Positions 43,241 through 52,268 are shown, counted from the stretch's first letter. The stretch: 54,405 nucleotides of DNA from Nonomuraea solani (GCF_900108335.1 NZ_FNVT01000040.1:1-54405), one strand, 5' to 3'. Numbers and translations are program-made. The notes: generated by a model from the sequence alone, not told the origin.

Positions 43241-46200
43241 GTGCGAAGAATGACATGGTGGGCTGGTGTCGCCGTGCTCGTCACGGCCACGACGGTCCAC
43301 CCACAGGCGGTCGCGGCGGCCCGGACGGCGACCGGTACGATCACTTTGATCACCGGCGACAAGGTGACCGTGACCGGCCCCACGAGCGCGATGGTCGAGC
43401 CGGGCGAGGGCAGGGAGAAGGTCACCTTCCTCACCGACGAGGCGCGGGGGCGGCTGCGCGTCTTACCCGGTGACGCCGCGCCGCTGGTCGCCGCCGGACG
43501 GCTGGACCCCCGGCTGTTCGATGTGACCGGGCTGCTGGAGCTCGGCTACGACGACAGCCGCAAAGAGCTCCCGCTGCTCGTGACCGGGGCCTCCGGTTCC
43601 GCGCCGGCCGTCCGCGCGATGAGCGGGTTCAGGTCGCTGGGCGCGGTGCGGGGCTTCGCCGTACGGCAGCGCAGGGACGACGCCGTGCGGACGTGGCAGG
43701 CGCTCGCGGCCGGCACGGGCAGGATCTGGCTCGACGGGCGCCGGCGCGTCTCCCTCGACGAGAGCGTCAGGCAGGTGGGCGCGCCGCAGGCGTGGGAGCG
43801 CGGCCACACCGGCGCCGGCGTCAAGGTGGCGGTGCTCGACACCGGGATCGACGCGACGCATCCCGACCTCGCCGGGCGGGTCGCGGCGCGGGCCGACTTC
43901 ACCGAGGTCCCGGACGAGCGCGACGTGATCGGCCACGGCACGCACGTGGCCGCCACCATCGCGGGCAGCGGCGCGGCCTCGGGTGGTACGCATCGTGGCG
44001 TGGCCCCCGGGGCGACGCTGCTGGACGGCAAGGTCTGCGAGTCGCAGTGGTGCATGGACTCGGCCATCCTGGCGGGCATGCAGTGGGCGGCCGAGCAGGG
44101 CGCGAAAGTCGTCAACCTGAGCCTCGGGGGCCCGGACACGCCCGGAGTCGACCCGCTGGAGGAGGCCGTACAGACGCTCACCGAACGTTACGGCACCCTG
44201 TTCGTGGCGGCGGCCGGCAACTACGGCGCCGATCGTACGCTCAACTCGCCCGGCACCGCCGACGCCGCGCTCGCGGTCGGCGCCGTCGGCAAGTCGGGCG
44301 AGCAGGCCGGCTTCGCCAGCCGCGGGCCGCGCACCGGCGATGACGGCCTCAAACCGGACATCACCGCTCCCGGCGTGGACATCACCGCCGCCCGCGGCAA
44401 GGACAGCCCCGGCGACGGCTCCTACGTCGCCATGTCCGGCACCTCCATGGCCACGCCGCACGTCGCGGGCGTCGCGGCGCTGCTGGCCGGGGCGCACCCC
44501 GGCTGGAAGGGCGGCACGCTCAAGGCGGCCCTCATGGCCGCCGCCCGCCCGCTGCCGGGGATCGGGGTCTTCGCCCAGGGCTCGGGGCTCGTCGACGCGG
44601 CCCGCGTAACGAGCCAGGCCGTCACCGCGGAACCGCCCGGCCTCGGCTTCGGGAAGCAGGCGTGGCCGCACGACGACGACCAGCCGGTCAGCAAGAAGAT
44701 CGTCTATCGCAACCACCAGCCGCAGCCGGTGACGCTGCGCCTGGAGACGCGTGGCGACAAGTCCTTCAGCGTCGTACCCGGCACACTGACCGTCCCCGCG
44801 GGCGGGCAGGCCGAGGCCGTCGTCACCTCCGACACCAGCGCCGGCGGGCCCGACGGCCTCCTCGGCGGGCACATCGTCGCCACCGGCGACGGTGACCTGG
44901 TCATCAGCACGCCGGTCGGGGTCGACAAGGAGAAGGAGAGCTACGACCTCACCCTCACGTTCACCGACAGGAGCGGCCGGCCGGCCACCCAGACCTTCAC
45001 GACGCTGTACTCACTGGACGGCGACCAGACGCCGATCGACGTGGAGGCGCCCGAAGGGCCGGTCACCCTGCGGCTGCCCAAGGGCAGATGGCAGATCAGG
45101 ACCTCCATCCGCGACGACCGGAGCAGGACGCTCCTCGTCCACCCGGCTCTCGAACTGGACCGGTCGCAGGCCGTGGACGCCGACGCGCGGCTGGGCCGGC
45201 CGATCGCGCTGACGCCTCCCCGCGCCGATGCCGCTCCGCTGCTGGCCGAGATCGTCTACCAGTACCAGAAGGCCGATGGGTCATCACGTAGCTGGGGCTG
45301 GCTCGGCGACTCCTACGACAGTGCGTACACCGCCCAGCTCGGCCCCGAACGCACCTATCCGGGCGTACGCACCAAGGTCGCCGGACGCTGGGCCGCCGGC
45401 CGGGTCGGCAGCCCGTACGCCTATCACCTGACCTGGTTCCACCCCGGAGGCATGGTCACCGGATTCGAGCGGCGCGTGGCCCAGCGGGACCTGGCCGCCA
45501 TCCGCACCGACTACGCCCGCCACCTGCCCGACGCGGAGGCCGACGCCTCCAGCCGCGCCTGGCCGCGCGACGGCATGATCTTCTCCTACCTGTCGCCCAC
45601 CACCTCCGGCACACCATTCGAGCAGGTCGAGTACGTCAACACCGACGACGGCATCCGCTGGCAGCGTTTCCTGTACGAGTACGCCCCCGACGGCCGGCTC
45701 AACCGGTTCGAGTCCCCCTTCAAGCGCTACCGCTCAGGACGGGCCTACACCGAAGCCTGGAACCGCGGCGTCTTCTCGCCCGCCCTGCCCTGGGCGGGCG
45801 CGCAGAACTCCGAGGGCGTCAGCCGTACCGGCGACGTGATCTCCACCGACCTGCTCATGTACGGCGACGGCAGAGGGTCGCTCGGCTACTCCTCCCGGGC
45901 GGCGCAGCGGACCGCCCTCTACCGTGACGGCACCCTCGTGAGCGAGCAGCCGGAGATCGTGACGAGCTTCGCCGTGCCCGCGCGGGAGGCCGCCTATCGG
46001 CTCGTCGTCGAGAGCGAGCGCGGAGCACCCGCGACGCTGTCCACCCGGGTGTCCGGCGAGTGGACGTTCCGGTCCGGGCACGTCGCGGGCGACGCGCCCG
46101 CCCGGCTGCCCGTGTCGGTCGTGCGCTTCACCCCTGCCCTCGACTCCGAGAACTCCGCCCCGTCCGAGCGGCGCTTCACGGTGCCGGTGAGCGTGCGGCC

Positions 46201-46420
46201 GCTGGCGGGCAGCGCCGCCCGTCCCGTCAGGCGGCTCTCGGTGGAGGTCTCCTACGACGACGGCGCCACCTGGACCAGGGCCGAGATCCACGGTTCGGCG
46301 GCCGTCCTGCGCCACCCGGCGGGCGACGGGTTCGTGTCCCTGCGCGCCCACGCCGTGGACGGGGCGGGCAACACGGTGACGCAGACGGTCGTCCGGGCCT
46401 ACCGGATCCGGCCGGCCTGA
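43241..46420 (+). CDS. Secreted S8 family serine peptidase (subtilase), copy 2
   Basis: A 1059-residue secreted protease. GTG 43241 has GGAAAA upstream; ATG 43250 is an alternative. The signal peptide ends near PQAVAA (about residue 26). The propeptide-like region (ITLITGDKVTVTG) is followed by the subtilisin domain with Asp200, His232, oxyanion Asn327 and Ser402 (SGTSMATPHVAG). The long beta-rich C-terminus ends in LSVEVSYDDGATWTRAEI. The order of blocks (FDVTGLLELGYDDSRKELPLLVTGA, TFLTDEARGRLRVLPGDA) matches copy 1 at 25863 throughout, so the two are paralogues; this copy lacks an insert of about 20 residues in the propeptide. No terminator is obvious after it. Confidence 0.93.
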   Translation: MRRMTWWAGVAVLVTATTVHPQAVAAARTATGTITLITGDKVTVTGPTSAMVEPGEGREKVTFLTDEARGRLRVLPGDAAPLVAAGRLDPRLFDVTGLLELGYDDSRKELPLLVTGASGSAPAVRAMSGFRSLGAVRGFAVRQRRDDAVRTWQALAAGTGRIWLDGRRRVSLDESVRQVGAPQAWERGHTGAGVKVAVLDTGIDATHPDLAGRVAARADFTEVPDERDVIGHGTHVAATIAGSGAASGGTHRGVAPGATLLDGKVCESQWCMDSAILAGMQWAAEQGAKVVNLSLGGPDTPGVDPLEEAVQTLTERYGTLFVAAAGNYGADRTLNSPGTADAALAVGAVGKSGEQAGFASRGPRTGDDGLKPDITAPGVDITAARGKDSPGDGSYVAMSGTSMATPHVAGVAALLAGAHPGWKGGTLKAALMAAARPLPGIGVFAQGSGLVDAARVTSQAVTAEPPGLGFGKQAWPHDDDQPVSKKIVYRNHQPQPVTLRLETRGDKSFSVVPGTLTVPAGGQAEAVVTSDTSAGGPDGLLGGHIVATGDGDLVISTPVGVDKEKESYDLTLTFTDRSGRPATQTFTTLYSLDGDQTPIDVEAPEGPVTLRLPKGRWQIRTSIRDDRSRTLLVHPALELDRSQAVDADARLGRPIALTPPRADAAPLLAEIVYQYQKADGSSRSWGWLGDSYDSAYTAQLGPERTYPGVRTKVAGRWAAGRVGSPYAYHLTWFHPGGMVTGFERRVAQRDLAAIRTDYARHLPDAEADASSRAWPRDGMIFSYLSPTTSGTPFEQVEYVNTDDGIRWQRFLYEYAPDGRLNRFESPFKRYRSGRAYTEAWNRGVFSPALPWAGAQNSEGVSRTGDVISTDLLMYGDGRGSLGYSSRAAQRTALYRDGTLVSEQPEIVTSFAVPAREAAYRLVVESERGAPATLSTRVSGEWTFRSGHVAGDAPARLPVSVVRFTPALDSENSAPSERRFTVPVSVRPLAGSAARPVRRLSVEVSYDDGATWTRAEIHGSAAVLRHPAGDGFVSLRAHAVDGAGNTVTQTVVRAYRIRPA

Positions 46421-46437
46421 CACCATCCGGGCGGGCT

Positions 46438-46562
46438 CTCAGGAGGTCGGCGGGAAGCCGTTCGGGATCTGCCGCAGGGCCATCACCCGCGGGGGAATGA
46501 ACTCAGCGATCGTGAGCCCGGCGACGTCGGGGTCGGCGCTGGAGAGCCCGCCCGGTTCGGGG
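46438..46562 (-). pseudogene. Arginase-family C-terminal relic
   Basis: The minus strand reads LGPEPGGLSSADPDVAGLTI and then AEFIPPRVMALRQIPNG before a stop at about 46438. The GLT-x-AE-x-x-P block resembles the C-terminal strand and helix of arginase/agmatinase-family proteins. No start or catalytic region is present; the frame begins abruptly. The assignment rests on a short block and is tentative. Confidence 0.4.
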
Positions 46563-46760
46563 CCGAGTGTCCTTGATCGCTGAAGTTGGCAGTTGCTCAT
46601 GCTTGTTGTCATGAAGGTGGCAAGCGATCGGCGATCTTGACGTGTTGATCATATTTTGACACGATCAGCGCGGAGTTAGGCGGCCAGAGCTGGCGACGGG
46701 CTGACTCCCGGTTCTGCGACTGGTCGCCGGCGGGGTGGCGGGGGTTGCACCTGGATTTGA

Positions 46761-46800
46761 GGTTGGCTTCCCTCTGCAAGGGACGCGAGGCGAGCCAACC
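46761..46800 (+). promoter_or_regulatory. Two-tier hairpin upstream of the LRR gene
   Basis: GGTTGGCT (46761-46768) pairs with AGCCAACC (46793-46800). Directly inside, TCCCT pairs with AGGGA around a five-base loop, leaving a 9-base bulge on the 3' side. It ends 35 bases before the LRR start, so it could be a leader RNA structure or a terminator from upstream. I see no known riboswitch signature. Confidence 0.4.
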
Positions 46801-46835
46801 GCGGCAAACCCGATGGTTATCGAACGGGAGCGCAA

Positions 46836-47849
46836 ATGACCTGGGGGTACGCGCGGCACTACCGTCATTACCCGGACGGTGCCGAGCACCCTACTTCCTT
46901 CGCCGGTAGTGCGATCGTCGATTTCGGTGGCGACGAACCGGATGGTCGGCGGTCCGATGAGACTGTGGCCTGGAGAATCAGCATCGGTCCGCAGGCGGAT
47001 GACGACTACGACGAGGACCTGTGGGACGCATTGGCGGAGGCCGCGGGGGATCGCACCCATCCGATATTCCGAGCGGTTTTCGAGGGGTTCCTCGACGTCG
47101 TGCCGCCCGACTCCGTCGAGGCGCTGGTGGTCGGACGATGGGGGCCAGAGCTGGAGGAGGACGAGGCGCCGATCCAGATCCTGCGCGAGGCGGCCGAACG
47201 GTTGACCAAGCTCAAGGCGATGTTCGTCGGCGAGCAAGCCGGTATCAATCAGTGGTACGACGCCCACGCGAAGGAGTTGCTCGCCGCTTACCCGCAGCTT
47301 GAGATACTGCGGATCCGCGGCGGCATGGGCGACAGCACAGGGCTTCGCCATCCGCTCACGCACACGTCGCTGCGGCACCTGGCGATCGAGTCTGGCGAAC
47401 TGTCCCGCGATACGGTTGCGGCGATCTTGGAGTCTGATCTGCCGGCTCTAGAGCACCTCGAGCTGTGGTTTGGCGACGAGCTCCACGGCGGGCCGACTGT
47501 CGACGATCTCGCGCCGATCCTGTCCGGGGCACGGTGGCCGCGGCTGCGGTACCTGGGCCTGCGTAACGCCGAGATCGCAGATGAGATAGCCATGGCAGTG
47601 GCGACAGCACCGGTGGTGACCGCGTTAGAGACGCTGGACCTGTCGTTGGGCACGCTCAGTGACACCGGCGCGGAGGCGTTACTGACCGGTCAGCCGCTTA
47701 CACACCTGCGCAAACTCGACTTGCATCATCATTTCCTATCTCAGGCAACTCAGACCCGCCTGCTCAATGAACTGCCTGGCATTGTCGACGTTTCTGATGG
47801 GCAGGGCGACGACGTACGACACCGATACACCATGAGCAGCCGACTCTGA
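46836..47849 (+). CDS. Leucine-rich-repeat protein, STM4015-like
   Basis: A 337-residue soluble protein from ATG 46836, with GGGAG five bases upstream. After an acidic N-terminal half (ADDDYDEDLWDALAEA), LRR-type repeats follow (LEILRIRGGMGDS, LRHLAIESGELS, LEHLELWFGDELHG, LRYLGLRNAEIAD, LETLDLSLGTLS, LRKLDLHHHFLS). The architecture matches STM4015-family proteins, which are widespread and unassigned. The codon bias is lower in GC3 than in the neighbours, which fits its place in a mobile region. Confidence 0.8.
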   Translation: MTWGYARHYRHYPDGAEHPTSFAGSAIVDFGGDEPDGRRSDETVAWRISIGPQADDDYDEDLWDALAEAAGDRTHPIFRAVFEGFLDVVPPDSVEALVVGRWGPELEEDEAPIQILREAAERLTKLKAMFVGEQAGINQWYDAHAKELLAAYPQLEILRIRGGMGDSTGLRHPLTHTSLRHLAIESGELSRDTVAAILESDLPALEHLELWFGDELHGGPTVDDLAPILSGARWPRLRYLGLRNAEIADEIAMAVATAPVVTALETLDLSLGTLSDTGAEALLTGQPLTHLRKLDLHHHFLSQATQTRLLNELPGIVDVSDGQGDDVRHRYTMSSRL

Positions 47850-47879
47850 GATCGATAGAGTCGGCGCGATCGGCTGTTT

Positions 47880-48378
47880 GAGGGCAGCCGAGTCGCCGAT
47901 GGAGTGGTGGAAGCCGCGTCCGGATTCGAGGTGGTCTTCCTCGACGCGGGACGTGAGGTACGCAGGCCGTTGGCAGAGCTCCGGTCGGTGGCCTTCGAGC
48001 AGGTGGCGCCGGTTCGCTCGTTCCCGTCTTTCAAGGGACAGCGTAACTTCCCAGGTCTTTGGTGGTCTGCGACGTCGGGACGGCACGTGGGCTTTGAGTC
48101 CTGGCTGGAACGTGATCACGCGATGCTGGACTTCGACACGGACGTGGTCGGTTTTGCCTCACCGCATGGAGAAGACCATCCAGCCCATGCTGGAGACCTT
48201 CGCCATCCCAACCGGGCTGATGGCGGGCGCTTGCGCAGTAGGAGATCCCATCCGGGTGCTGCCCATGCTCTTCCACCTGCTCTGGCACCAGGTCTTGACG
48301 GTTGACCTGCGTTTCCCGCTGAGCGAGTCGTCGGTGGTGTCACCAGGAAGGGAGTACGGCGACGTTGACCGGTCGTGA
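47880..48378 (+). pseudogene. TnsA-like transposase endonuclease relic
   Basis: One frame carries PVRSFPSFKGQRNFPGLWWS and GRHVGFESWLERDHAMLDFD followed by TDVVGFAS, which are the signature blocks of actinobacterial TnsA-like endonucleases. The sequence then shifts frame and jumps to IRVLPMLFHLLWHQVLTVDL and FPLSES, which belong near the C-terminus of that family. The region between, which should hold the catalytic Asp and Q-x-K, is deleted. The relic ends overlapping the start of the TnsB-like remnant. Confidence 0.7.
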
Positions 48379-48688
48379 GGTGCTGAAGCTCGGCGATCGC
48401 ATCCGTTTCGACCAGACCGACCACACGGTAGTCGGGATATCAGGCACTGCGGTACGGCTTCAGTCCGAGGCGGGCAGCGACAGCGTGGTCCTGCAGTCGC
48501 ATCTGCTGAGCTGGAACGACTTCCAGGTGATCGATGGCGGGAAACGCCCATCCGTCACGGCGCTGGGGTTGCTGGACACGGTGGCGCCGGTCGGCGACAC
48601 CCCTGCTCACTGCGGCGCGGCCCGGCGCCTGGTCGTGGCCGCCGGGCCGGTCGGATCGTGTCAACCCACGTGTACACCAGTCACCTAG
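48365..48688 (+). pseudogene. TnsB-like (Mu/DDE) transposase relic, N-terminal end
   Basis: TTG 48365 opens LTGREVLKLGDRIRFDQTDH, the start of the DNA-binding half of TnsB-type transposases that follow TnsA in actinobacterial Tn7-like elements. After about 60 residues (LSWNDFQVI) the sequence breaks down, and the integrase-core DDE domain is absent. Its overlap with the TnsA relic keeps the original tnsA-tnsB operon order. Confidence 0.6.
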
Positions 48689-49200
48689 AACCAGCGCCAG
48701 GCGAGCCAGTTCGGGACATTGCCGTCGACGTCGCGGGGGTTGGCGAGGTGGTTGTTAGGGTCGCACCAGTCCACGATGAGGGGGTACTTCGAAAGTCCCC
48801 CCTGCCAAGTTCCGGTAGGCATGAGGCACCGGCCGGCGCCCCAGGTGTCACTGACGAACTTCACCCAGCCGTTCTTGCCCGCCGCATACCAGGTAGTTCC
48901 CGCATCGGTGCAGCCACCCAGGCCGACACGATCCGTCGGCAAGGCCTTGAGGCATGCGCCGGTCGCCGTGTGCTTCACTTTCATAGAGCCCGCGTCCCCG
49001 ACGGTCCACATCTGGAAGTCAATTTGTCCATGGCCGCACCGGTGGAGATAAGCCTCGCTCCCGTCGCCGTCCAGGCACCAGCCCGGATTCCCCACGTTCT
49101 CGTAGTGTGTGTTTCCGGCAGCTGACGCCGACGTGGCGCTCAGCATGAGACTGGCGACCGCGACGATCATCGCGGCGGAGATCCGAAGCGTGTTTCTCAT
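48685..49200 (-). CDS. Secreted ricin-type beta-trefoil (QxW-like) protein
   Basis: A 171-residue exported protein from ATG 49200, with AAGGAGG at good spacing. The signal peptide MRNTLRISAAMIVAVASLML ends at SASA-A. The mature domain shows three similar blocks: NPGWCLDGDG..HRCGHGQIDFQMW, TGACLKALPTD..GGCTDAGTTWY and GRCLMPTG..VDWCDPNN..NWLAWRW. These repeat a C-L..C..W pattern, the beta-trefoil lectin arrangement. It may bind carbohydrate outside the cell. It is divergent from the STAND gene. Confidence 0.78.
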   Translation of the reverse strand: MRNTLRISAAMIVAVASLMLSATSASAAGNTHYENVGNPGWCLDGDGSEAYLHRCGHGQIDFQMWTVGDAGSMKVKHTATGACLKALPTDRVGLGGCTDAGTTWYAAGKNGWVKFVSDTWGAGRCLMPTGTWQGGLSKYPLIVDWCDPNNHLANPRDVDGNVPNWLAWRWF

Positions 49201-49580
49201 CTCGCAGTTCCTCCTTGAGTTTCGTGCGGTTCCAGTCGGAGCGGCTCCGGCCACGGCGGCCGGATCGCCTGGTGCCGCGACTATCTGCTACCAGCTCTTG
49301 GCCTTGTCATCGGGATCCCCAGCAAGGTCGGCGGGTGATGCGGGCAAGGCCAGCAGGTCGGTTCGCGTACGCGGTCGCCAGGCCCTGCCGCTGAGTATTG
49401 GGCGTCGATTTCCGGCGAGGGTGGAATTTGGACGAATTTGGACGCCGACCTTCGGTGCCATCACCAAACAAGTCCGTTATGGAACAAATGGCGTGGAGTG
49501 TCTGATAGATGACCGCCGTCGGTGCCGAGGTCGGTAGCCTCGAACACTGAGACATCGGACACGATCTATGGGGGTAAGCG
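49201..49580. other. Divergent intergenic region, lectin to STAND gene
   Basis: About 380 bases with no supported gene. The segment from about 49420 to 49520 is AT-richer than the neighbours and likely holds promoters. The 10-bp tandem repeat described separately lies within it. Confidence 0.4.
49424..49443. repeat. 10-bp tandem direct repeat in a promoter region
   Basis: Two perfect copies of GAATTTGGAC in direct tandem, about 140 bases before the STAND GTG. The spacing of about one helical turn could place two regulator subunits on one DNA face. Confidence 0.55.
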
Positions 49581-52259
49581 GTGCCGCTGTCCGGGGACCC
49601 GGTGACCGCGCCGGAAGAGGTGTTCACGGCCCTGCCTGACCCGGCGCAGGCGAGCAGCTTCGATGATCTGGTCGAGGGGCTGCGTCGGTTGAAGGTCTGG
49701 GCCGGTGACCCCTCCTACGAGACGATCAAGGAGCGGGTCAACAAGACGTGGACGGCGGCGGGTCGGCCGGCCGGTGAGCTGACGCACAGGTCCACCGTCG
49801 CGTATTGCTTCCGGCCCGGCCGGCGACGCCTGGACACCGACCTGGTGCTCGCGGTGGTCCAGGCGCTGCACCCGGACACCGGGTACGTGACGGCGTGGCG
49901 GCAGGCCCTTCGTGTGATCGGCGGGGAGATTGAGGCGGTGTCGCAGGTCCGGGTGCAGGACAGTCTGCCGCAGGATTTGGCCGGGTTCAGCGGCCGCGCT
50001 CATGAACTTGACCGGCTCCGCCACGCGGTAGAGGGCGGGAGCGCGGTGGTGATCTCCGCGATCGAGGGGATGGCCGGGGTCGGCAAGACCCAGCTCGCCG
50101 TGCATGCCGGACATTTGCTCGATCAGGAGCGGCCGTTCGATCGGGTGTTGTTCGTCAACCTGCGCGGGTTCGATCCCGACCCGGCGCAGCCGCCGGCCGA
50201 TCCGGCCGCCGTGCTGGACGGGTTCCTGCGCTTGCTCGGGATGTCCGGCCAGCAGATCCCCCACACCCTCGAAGCCCGGGCCGCCGCCTACCGCGACCGC
50301 CTCGTCAGCACCCGGGCCCTGGTGGTGCTGGACAACGCCGCTACCACCGAGCAGGTCCGACCGCTGCTACCAGCCGCACCAGGCTGCCTTACCCTGGTCA
50401 CCAGCCGGCGCAGCCTGGCCGACCTACACCCCGCGACCTACCTGTCCGTGGACGTGTTCACCCCCGACGAAGCCCTGGCCTTCCTCACCCACGCGGTCCC
50501 CGGGGTTCCCGCCGGCCCAGATCCGCTCGCCGCGGCCCGGATCGCCCAGCGCTGCGGCTACCTGCCTCTGGCCCTGAGCCTGGTCGCCGGGCACATCCGC
50601 AACACACCCGGCTGGACGATGACTGATCACGCCGACCGGCTCGACGAACGACACCACCAGCGGCGCCTGGACACTGGCGCTGAACTCGCCCTCCACCTGT
50701 CCTACCAGCGCCTCCCCGCCGACCAGCGGCGACTGCTGCGCCTGCTCGCCCTACACCCCGGACAAGACCTCGACGCCTACGCCGCGGCGACCTTGGCCGA
50801 CGCCGATCTTGGCACGGTCCGAGCACTCCTGGCCCACCTGTGCGGTGACCATCTGCTGCAGCAAAGCTTTCCCGGTCGCTACACCTTCCACGACCTCGTC
50901 CGCGCCTACGCCACCACCCGAGCCGCCGACGAAGATCCACCATCCGAGCGTCGTACTGCCCTGACTCGCCTGTTCGATCACTACCTCGTCAATGCCGCCG
51001 CCGCCATGAACACCCTGTACCCCGCCGAGACCCGCCTCCGGCCGCAGATCCCCCTGGTTGACACCCCCACCCCGGACCTGACCGACCCAGACAGAGCGCG
51101 AGAGTGGTTGGACACCGAACGGCCCGCCCTGGTTGCCGTCGCCGCGCATACCGCTACCAACGGATGGCCCGCCCACGCCATTAGGCTCTCCCGCACCTTG
51201 TACCGCTACCTTTCCGGCGGTCACCACACCGACGCCGTTACCGTGCACGGTCACGCACACCACGCCGTGCTCCACACCGGCGACCCGACCGGACACGCCC
51301 ACGCCCACGCCCACGCCCACGCCTTGAACGATCTCGGGATCGCTCTCTGGCGGCTGGGTCAGTACGGGCCGGCTACTATGCACCTCCAGCAGGCCCTGGC
51401 TCTGTTCCGGCAGGCCGGCGACCCGGACGGCCAAGCTCGCACGCTGAACGACCTCGGCACCACTGCGCACGAGGCGTGCCGTTTCCAGGCGGCTGCCGAC
51501 CACTTCACGCAGGCCGTGCCCCTGCACCGGCAGGCCGGCGACCGCAACGGCGAAGCCCGCGGGCTAACCGGGCTCGGTATCGTCGAGGCGCTGCTAGGCC
51601 GTCACCGGCAGGCCGCTAACTACTACGAGCAGGCCCTACTCCTGCACCGGCAGACAGGCGACCGGGACGGCGAAGCTTACGCACTGATTCACCTCGGGGA
51701 GGTCGAGGTACGGTCGGGTCGGTACGGGCCGGCCAGCGACCGCTTACAGCAGGCCCTGACCCTCTACCGGCAGCTGGGCAACCGCAATGGAGAATGCGCC
51801 GCGCTGGACGGTATCGGCGTCCTGCATACTCGTCTCGGTCGGCCTACCCAGGCCGCCGAATACCACCAACGGGCCTTAACTGGCTGCCGCGAGTCCGGCT
51901 TCCGGGGGTTCGAACCGTGGCCACTCAATGGCCTCGGTGAGGCCGCGCACGCTGCGGGCCACACCGCCGACGCCCTCGCCCACCACACCGCCGCCCACAC
52001 CATCGCCGCCGAGGTCTGGAGCCGGGACCAGCAGGCTCGCGCCCACACCGGGCTCGGCCACGTCCACCGCGCTCTCGGGAACTTCAACCTCGCGCGCGAG
52101 CACTACCAGCACGCTCTAGGTCTTTACACCGACCTCGGCCTGCCCGAGGCCGGCCAAACCCGGGTTCACCTCAAGAGCCTCACCGCCAGCTCCAACCGGC
52201 GACAGACGGGTCTGCGGGTTCCCTTCAGGGAAGGTCCCTTCTGTGAAGGGAACCGGTAA
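49581..52259 (+). CDS. STAND NTPase: HTH - NB-ARC - TPR protein
   Basis: An 892-residue protein from GTG 49581 with GGGGG six bases upstream. An N-terminal domain of about 110 residues (ETIKERVNKTWTAAGRPAGEL) resembles the XRE-like or effector-like N-termini of actinobacterial STAND proteins. NB-ARC follows, with Walker A GMAGVGKT (163-170) and Walker B ALVVLDNA (about 246-253). From about residue 575 tandem TPRs follow (LNDLGIALWRLGQYGPATMHLQQALALFRQAGD and relatives), several of them near identical. STAND proteins act as switches, either as regulators or in anti-phage defence. The location beside integrase and transposon relics favours mobility. No nuclease domain is visible. Confidence 0.88.
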   Translation: MPLSGDPVTAPEEVFTALPDPAQASSFDDLVEGLRRLKVWAGDPSYETIKERVNKTWTAAGRPAGELTHRSTVAYCFRPGRRRLDTDLVLAVVQALHPDTGYVTAWRQALRVIGGEIEAVSQVRVQDSLPQDLAGFSGRAHELDRLRHAVEGGSAVVISAIEGMAGVGKTQLAVHAGHLLDQERPFDRVLFVNLRGFDPDPAQPPADPAAVLDGFLRLLGMSGQQIPHTLEARAAAYRDRLVSTRALVVLDNAATTEQVRPLLPAAPGCLTLVTSRRSLADLHPATYLSVDVFTPDEALAFLTHAVPGVPAGPDPLAAARIAQRCGYLPLALSLVAGHIRNTPGWTMTDHADRLDERHHQRRLDTGAELALHLSYQRLPADQRRLLRLLALHPGQDLDAYAAATLADADLGTVRALLAHLCGDHLLQQSFPGRYTFHDLVRAYATTRAADEDPPSERRTALTRLFDHYLVNAAAAMNTLYPAETRLRPQIPLVDTPTPDLTDPDRAREWLDTERPALVAVAAHTATNGWPAHAIRLSRTLYRYLSGGHHTDAVTVHGHAHHAVLHTGDPTGHAHAHAHAHALNDLGIALWRLGQYGPATMHLQQALALFRQAGDPDGQARTLNDLGTTAHEACRFQAAADHFTQAVPLHRQAGDRNGEARGLTGLGIVEALLGRHRQAANYYEQALLLHRQTGDRDGEAYALIHLGEVEVRSGRYGPASDRLQQALTLYRQLGNRNGECAALDGIGVLHTRLGRPTQAAEYHQRALTGCRESGFRGFEPWPLNGLGEAAHAAGHTADALAHHTAAHTIAAEVWSRDQQARAHTGLGHVHRALGNFNLAREHYQHALGLYTDLGLPEAGQTRVHLKSLTASSNRRQTGLRVPFREGPFCEGNR
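51294..51323 (+). repeat. Hexanucleotide tandem repeat (5 x CACGCC) inside the STAND gene
   Basis: Five perfect CACGCC units encode an alternating His-Ala run just before the first TPR. Gain or loss of whole units would keep the frame and change linker length. Confidence 0.85.
52217..52254. terminator. Palindromic hairpin overlapping the STAND 3' end
   Basis: GGTTCCCTTC (52217-52226) and GAAGGGAACC (52245-52254) are perfect complements around an 18-base loop that itself contains AGGGA/TCCCT. It sits in the last codons of the STAND gene, just before its TAA. It may be a terminator, or part of a recombination site because an integrase relic starts right after it. Confidence 0.5.
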
Positions 52260-52268
52260 CCTGGCGCC

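Noticed and set aside
51294..51323. CACGCC repeat considered as a CRISPR-like or origin repeat
   Set aside because: Five contiguous hexamers without spacers, in frame inside a coding region; a simple tandem repeat.
51900..51925. GGGTTCGAACC-like string reminiscent of a tRNA T-arm
   Set aside because: It lies within the STAND coding frame, and no acceptor stem or anticodon arm can be built around it.
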